Part shown: positions 60,946 through 64,000 of the stretch, in pieces
Numbering within the stretch: the stretch's first letter is position 1
Layout of the letters: every line of letters begins with the position of its first letter
Source: JASBZA01 sp964392065
Lineage (GTDB): Bacteria > Bacillota > Clostridia > Saccharofermentanales > Fastidiosipilaceae
DNA length: 64,000 bases
NCBI GenBank assembly: GCA_964392065.1
Contig: CAYMOG010000005.1
Span: forward strand, 8,133 to 72,132
Reading direction: 5' to 3'
Translations under genes and position numbers: made by a program
The notes under the pieces: model-generated
Database searches by the model: none
Told to the model about the DNA's origin: nothing
Seen by the model: only the letters and a program-made list of their open reading frames with translations

Positions 60946-61866
60946 TTATCCTTTAATTTCTAATAATTTATCCAAATCAATTTCTGGATAAGGGGCAGGA
61001 TTGTTCAAGTCAACCTCTGCCAAATATTCTTCTAATTGCCTAATTAAGTAAGGTGGAGTCGATGCACCTGCGGTGACGCCTACTCTTGAATCGTCTCTAA
61101 ACCATGCTAAATCCACTTCCTGTAGTGCATTTACTCTTTTTACTGTGGATATCCCAGATTCTTCTCCTATCTGCGCCAACATAGCCGTATTATTCGAACT
61201 AGGATCCCCAATAACTAAGAGTATGTCGATATCTAGATGTTTCGTAATAGCTTCTTGTCTTCTTCTCGTGGCGGAACATATTTCATTCATAATAACGGCT
61301 TGAGGATACTTCTGTACAATCGCATCGAAAATATGGGCAAGTGCATGAATGGACAAAGTCGTCTGGTTTGTCACGAAAATCTCTTCACCTTCTAGACCTT
61401 CAGGAATTTCTTCGATCGATTCAATTAAGTACACGCCCTCTCTATCCTGGCAAATGCCTGTTGCTTCAGGATGACCCTTTTTCCCTATGTATAAAACCTT
61501 TTTACCAGAATTAATATTATCGAGGACCAACTTATCCGTGAATAGAACTTCTGGGCAAGTCGCATCAACGATTTCTAGACCTTTGGCCTGAGCTTTTTGC
61601 TTCACTTGATCGGAGACACCATGGGCACTGAAAACAACGATACCTTCTGTAATCGTATCGAGTAATTCCTCTCTACTCTTCCCAGGAATATCTATAGTTT
61701 TCACACCTTTTCTCTCAAGCGCGTCCACCACTAATTGATTATGGACAATTTTACCCAGAAGATATACCTCTTGGTCTTGGTGGTCGCGTTTCGTCTGAAT
61801 GGCTTTCTGTATTGCCAAAACAACACCCCGACAATAGCTTCTCGGTGTAATCGGAATAATTTCCAT
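60946..61866 (-). CDS. ispH: 4-hydroxy-3-methylbut-2-enyl diphosphate reductase
   Basis: Last MEP enzyme, making IPP and DMAPP; 306 aa. The 4Fe-4S cysteines are Cys12 (SYCRGVVLAIQKA), VDATCPEVLFTDK and EICSATRRRQEA. FSAHGVSDQVK and GDPSSNNTAMLAQI are active-site segments and VTAGASTPPYLI is near the end. It precedes ispG by 4 bp and follows the SIMPL gene by 12 bp. ispH-ispG adjacency with dxs elsewhere in this window completes much of the pathway. Confidence 0.97.
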   Translation of the reverse strand: MEIIPITPRSYCRGVVLAIQKAIQTKRDHQDQEVYLLGKIVHNQLVVDALERKGVKTIDIPGKSREELLDTITEGIVVFSAHGVSDQVKQKAQAKGLEIVDATCPEVLFTDKLVLDNINSGKKVLYIGKKGHPEATGICQDREGVYLIESIEEIPEGLEGEEIFVTNQTTLSIHALAHIFDAIVQKYPQAVIMNEICSATRRRQEAITKHLDIDILLVIGDPSSNNTAMLAQIGEESGISTVKRVNALQEVDLAWFRDDSRVGVTAGASTPPYLIRQLEEYLAEVDLNNPAPYPEIDLDKLLEIKG

Positions 61867-61878
61867 AAGTTTTCCTTC

Positions 61879-62532
61879 CTATTCAATTGCCCAGATAAAT
61901 GTAGCACTATCTGAAATCTCAATATCTTCAGGCGTAAAGCTAAAATCCCTTGCTTCTGCCATAATCCTATTGGAACTTCTAGAATAATCCATCTGTACGG
62001 CATGACGAACTTGTACCCAGGAATAATTGATTGTCAATAACTCTCCTAAATTCACACCACTTGCTGCACTTAGTCTCTGAGCCTTGCGCTTGGCATTTTC
62101 TGTAATTCTAATTAATAGTTCTTCTTTCGCCTGCTCCTCATCTTTTTTGAAAAATTCTAAGCTTAACTCAGGCTTAGCGAGATTCTTCCCAATAGTATTT
62201 AACACCTGGTGTAGCCGCTTATTCTCAAAAGGAAATTCTATGAATAATCTGCTATTCAGCTGATATCCACGAAATACACGCTTACTCTCCCCTTCATCAT
62301 TTTGCACATACTCATAATATTCGCTAAGAGAATAAGAGGATGTCTTCAACGCATCCTGCGAGAAATCTAATTGGGTAAATTCTTCTTGTAAACGCTGCAA
62401 CTGTTCTGTTCCAATAACTTGCGTTTTCTCATAATCTTCATCTGTAACCCATAAATTCATACGCACCCGAACATGGTCGGGTGTGACCGTAATACTATCT
62501 TCGCCAGTAACCTGGATGGTTCTATTATTCAT
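61879..62532 (-). CDS. SIMPL (DUF541) domain protein
   Basis: A 217-aa protein starting with the SIMPL signature RTIQVTGEDSITVTPDHVRVRMNLWV and ending with RDFSFTPEDIEISDSATFIWAIE, the usual final strands. SIMPL proteins have been linked to stress responses and outer-surface oligomers; no function is established for this one. There is no signal peptide, so it may be cytoplasmic. It is first in the run SIMPL-ispH-ispG-ABC-ABC and divergent from rlmD. Confidence 0.85.
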   Translation of the reverse strand: MNNRTIQVTGEDSITVTPDHVRVRMNLWVTDEDYEKTQVIGTEQLQRLQEEFTQLDFSQDALKTSSYSLSEYYEYVQNDEGESKRVFRGYQLNSRLFIEFPFENKRLHQVLNTIGKNLAKPELSLEFFKKDEEQAKEELLIRITENAKRKAQRLSAASGVNLGELLTINYSWVQVRHAVQMDYSRSSNRIMAEARDFSFTPEDIEISDSATFIWAIE

Positions 62533-62658
62533 ACTCTACCTCCTTGGGTTTAGAAAATACTCTTTAAATTATGCCATATTCCTGACTCAAATAACGTTTG
62601 ATTTCCTCCGGAAATATCCTGTGTTACACTAATCACACGATAGAGTTAGGAAGAAACC

Positions 62659-63981
62659 ATGGAAATAAAAATTCGAGATATTAGTCAAGAAGGTCTAGGA
62701 ATAGGAAGTACAAGTACCGGGCACGTGTATTTCATAGAGAACACACTTCCTGGTGAACGAATCTTGGCCAAGAAAATCAGCAAACATGAAGCACAAGTTG
62801 AAAAATATTTGGACGTATCAGCTGACAGACAAACACCTCCTTGCCCCTGGTTTCCCAGATGTGGAGCATGTCAACTGCAGCATATGGATTATCAAGCAAG
62901 TTTACGGTGGAAACATAAACACGTTGCCGATTGTCTAGAACGCATAGCAAAAATAGATGTTCAACACATTGAGACATGCGCTAAGAACAGTATTGCTAGA
63001 CCCTCACCTAAACTCTGGCACTATCGTAACAACAGCCGCTATCAGGTATTAGCACAAGAAGGCCAACCGCCTAAGACAGGATTTCATCAATTCAGAAGCC
63101 TAACCCTAGTCGATCAGGAAACGCTCGGTTGTTTACTGGTCTCCCCTGTAGCGGAGAAAATCCGCATAGCCTTCAGAGATTTCATCGTGAAACATAATGT
63201 TATGCCCTCTGATACACCGCAGATGTTACAAGTTAGGGATTCCGAAACTAGTGGTGACATACTGATTGTGCTCTATTTTACTGGTAAAACCATAGACTTT
63301 ACGCTTTGGCAAACATGGGCCAAAGAACTAACACCCCAAGTTTCTCTCATTGTACGTTATGGAAAAGACTTCCAAAATTCTCGTATATTAGCAGGGAAAA
63401 ATTATCATATAGAATATCTGAATAGTATCCCCTATCAGGTGGAATACTCTTCCTTTTTCCAAATTAATCCTAAACAAACAGAACAGTTACAAAACACATT
63501 AGTCTCCCTAGTGAAATATTCGAAAGAATCCGCTCCTCAAAACGTATGGGATATCTACGGCGGAACAGGTACGCTAGGCTTGCCATTTGCTACGGAAGGA
63601 AGTCACGTCAAAGTATTTGAACTTCACCAAACGGCAGAAGAATTCGGGCTTAAACAAGCTACAATGCAGAATCTTTCCGATAAATTCACCTATGTATTAG
63701 GAGATGCAAGTAAGACCGTAAACGCTGAACTACGCTCTAGTAAGAAACCTGACCTCATTATTACGGATCCTCCAAGACAAGGTTTAAGTGCGGATTTAAT
63801 AGACACACTGTTGTCCATAGGGGCTCCTACCTGGGCCTATGTTTCCTGCGACCCAGCCAGCTTAGCGAGAGATCTCAAGAAAATTCTCGCAGGTGGTTAT
63901 CGTCTTGAAGCTTGGGAAGCTTTCGACATGTTCCCATGGACAAGTCATGTGGAGACGCTAGCATTAATGTTACGAGCATGA
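62659..63981 (+). CDS. rlmD: 23S rRNA (uracil-5-)-methyltransferase, RlmD/RlmCD type
   Basis: SAM-dependent m5U methylation of 23S rRNA; 440 aa. The N-terminal TRAM-like segment (EIKIRDISQEGLGIGSTSTGHVYFIENTLPGE) is followed by the 4Fe-4S cysteines in CPWFPRCGACQLQHMDYQ. The methyltransferase domain has VWDIYGGTGTLGLPFATEG, TDPPRQGLSADLID and the catalytic Cys in YVSCDPASLARDLK. The exact target (U747 and/or U1939 equivalents) is not clear from sequence. Transcribed alone to the right edge of the window. Confidence 0.93.
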   Translation: MEIKIRDISQEGLGIGSTSTGHVYFIENTLPGERILAKKISKHEAQVEKYLDVSADRQTPPCPWFPRCGACQLQHMDYQASLRWKHKHVADCLERIAKIDVQHIETCAKNSIARPSPKLWHYRNNSRYQVLAQEGQPPKTGFHQFRSLTLVDQETLGCLLVSPVAEKIRIAFRDFIVKHNVMPSDTPQMLQVRDSETSGDILIVLYFTGKTIDFTLWQTWAKELTPQVSLIVRYGKDFQNSRILAGKNYHIEYLNSIPYQVEYSSFFQINPKQTEQLQNTLVSLVKYSKESAPQNVWDIYGGTGTLGLPFATEGSHVKVFELHQTAEEFGLKQATMQNLSDKFTYVLGDASKTVNAELRSSKKPDLIITDPPRQGLSADLIDTLLSIGAPTWAYVSCDPASLARDLKKILAGGYRLEAWEAFDMFPWTSHVETLALMLRA

Positions 63982-64000
63982 ACGAAGTGTATTAATAATT

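Noticed and set aside
1..64000. CRISPR arrays, insertion sequences or prophage.
   Set aside because: No regularly spaced repeats, intact transposase genes or phage structural genes were seen. Small decayed remnants occur at 19.3-21.4 kb and 36.3-36.7 kb only.

Overview
The window looks like a low-GC Gram-positive chromosome, most likely an anaerobic member of the Clostridia. The support is HrcA/CIRCE control of grpE-dnaK-dnaJ, SepF and YlmE, an Asp23/AmaP/DUF2273 cluster beside efp and nusB, a clostridial-type topoisomerase IV pair, formate-tetrahydrofolate ligase, HemZ and HemW, lipoproteins with lipoboxes, and no outer-membrane genes. Genus is not resolvable by eye. About 80% of the genes lie on the minus strand, often with overlapping ends, so transcription runs mainly right to left.

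Layout. 1-7233 (minus): efp, asp23, amaP, DUF2273, nusB, xseA, xseB, ispA, dxs and a truncated nadK form one long operon. 7349-12603: a YqeG-type HAD phosphatase, a plus-strand aspartate kinase, then GNAT, pyridine-nucleotide flavoprotein and asparaginase genes with overlapping ends. 12686-18747: parC, parE and fhs. 18826-22510: an accessory-looking stretch with a GNAT gene, decayed intergenic DNA, tRNA-Arg and tRNA-Gly, a small lipoprotein, a decayed peptidase-like pseudogene and a tandem CAP-domain protein. 22527-30314: ppk, ppx, aroK, hemZ and two membrane proteins (DUF3810, DUF1624). 30443-34536: sepF, ylmE/yggS, a HlyD-like membrane protein and an YnbB-type PLP enzyme.

34694-36772: an amidase-domain lipoprotein, tRNA-Leu and a second gene-poor decayed stretch. 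36773-45638: a GntR regulator with a membrane partner, pfkA, prmA, and the heat-shock operon hrcA-grpE-dnaK-dnaJ behind a perfect CIRCE. 45775-48434: hemW and an SPFH/NfeD pair. 48488-51242: two divergent exported proteins that resemble an M28 peptidase and an S11 DD-carboxypeptidase but lack the catalytic residues. 51239-53060: a membrane protein, a Cys-tailed J-domain protein and DUF5685. 53159-56343: gltX-glnS. 56377-62532: SIMPL protein, ispH, ispG and a heterodimeric ABC exporter. 62659-63981: an RlmD/RlmCD-type rRNA methyltransferase.

The isoprenoid pathway recurs: dxs and ispA at one end, ispG and ispH at the other. I saw no CRISPR array, intact insertion sequence, prophage or recognisable defence system. 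The best leads for something undescribed are the two catalytically dead exported enzyme homologues (48-51 kb), the J-domain/DUF5685/membrane-protein trio (51-53 kb), an apparent excess of the hexamer TTGGCC in coding DNA, and the decayed sequences beside the tRNA genes.
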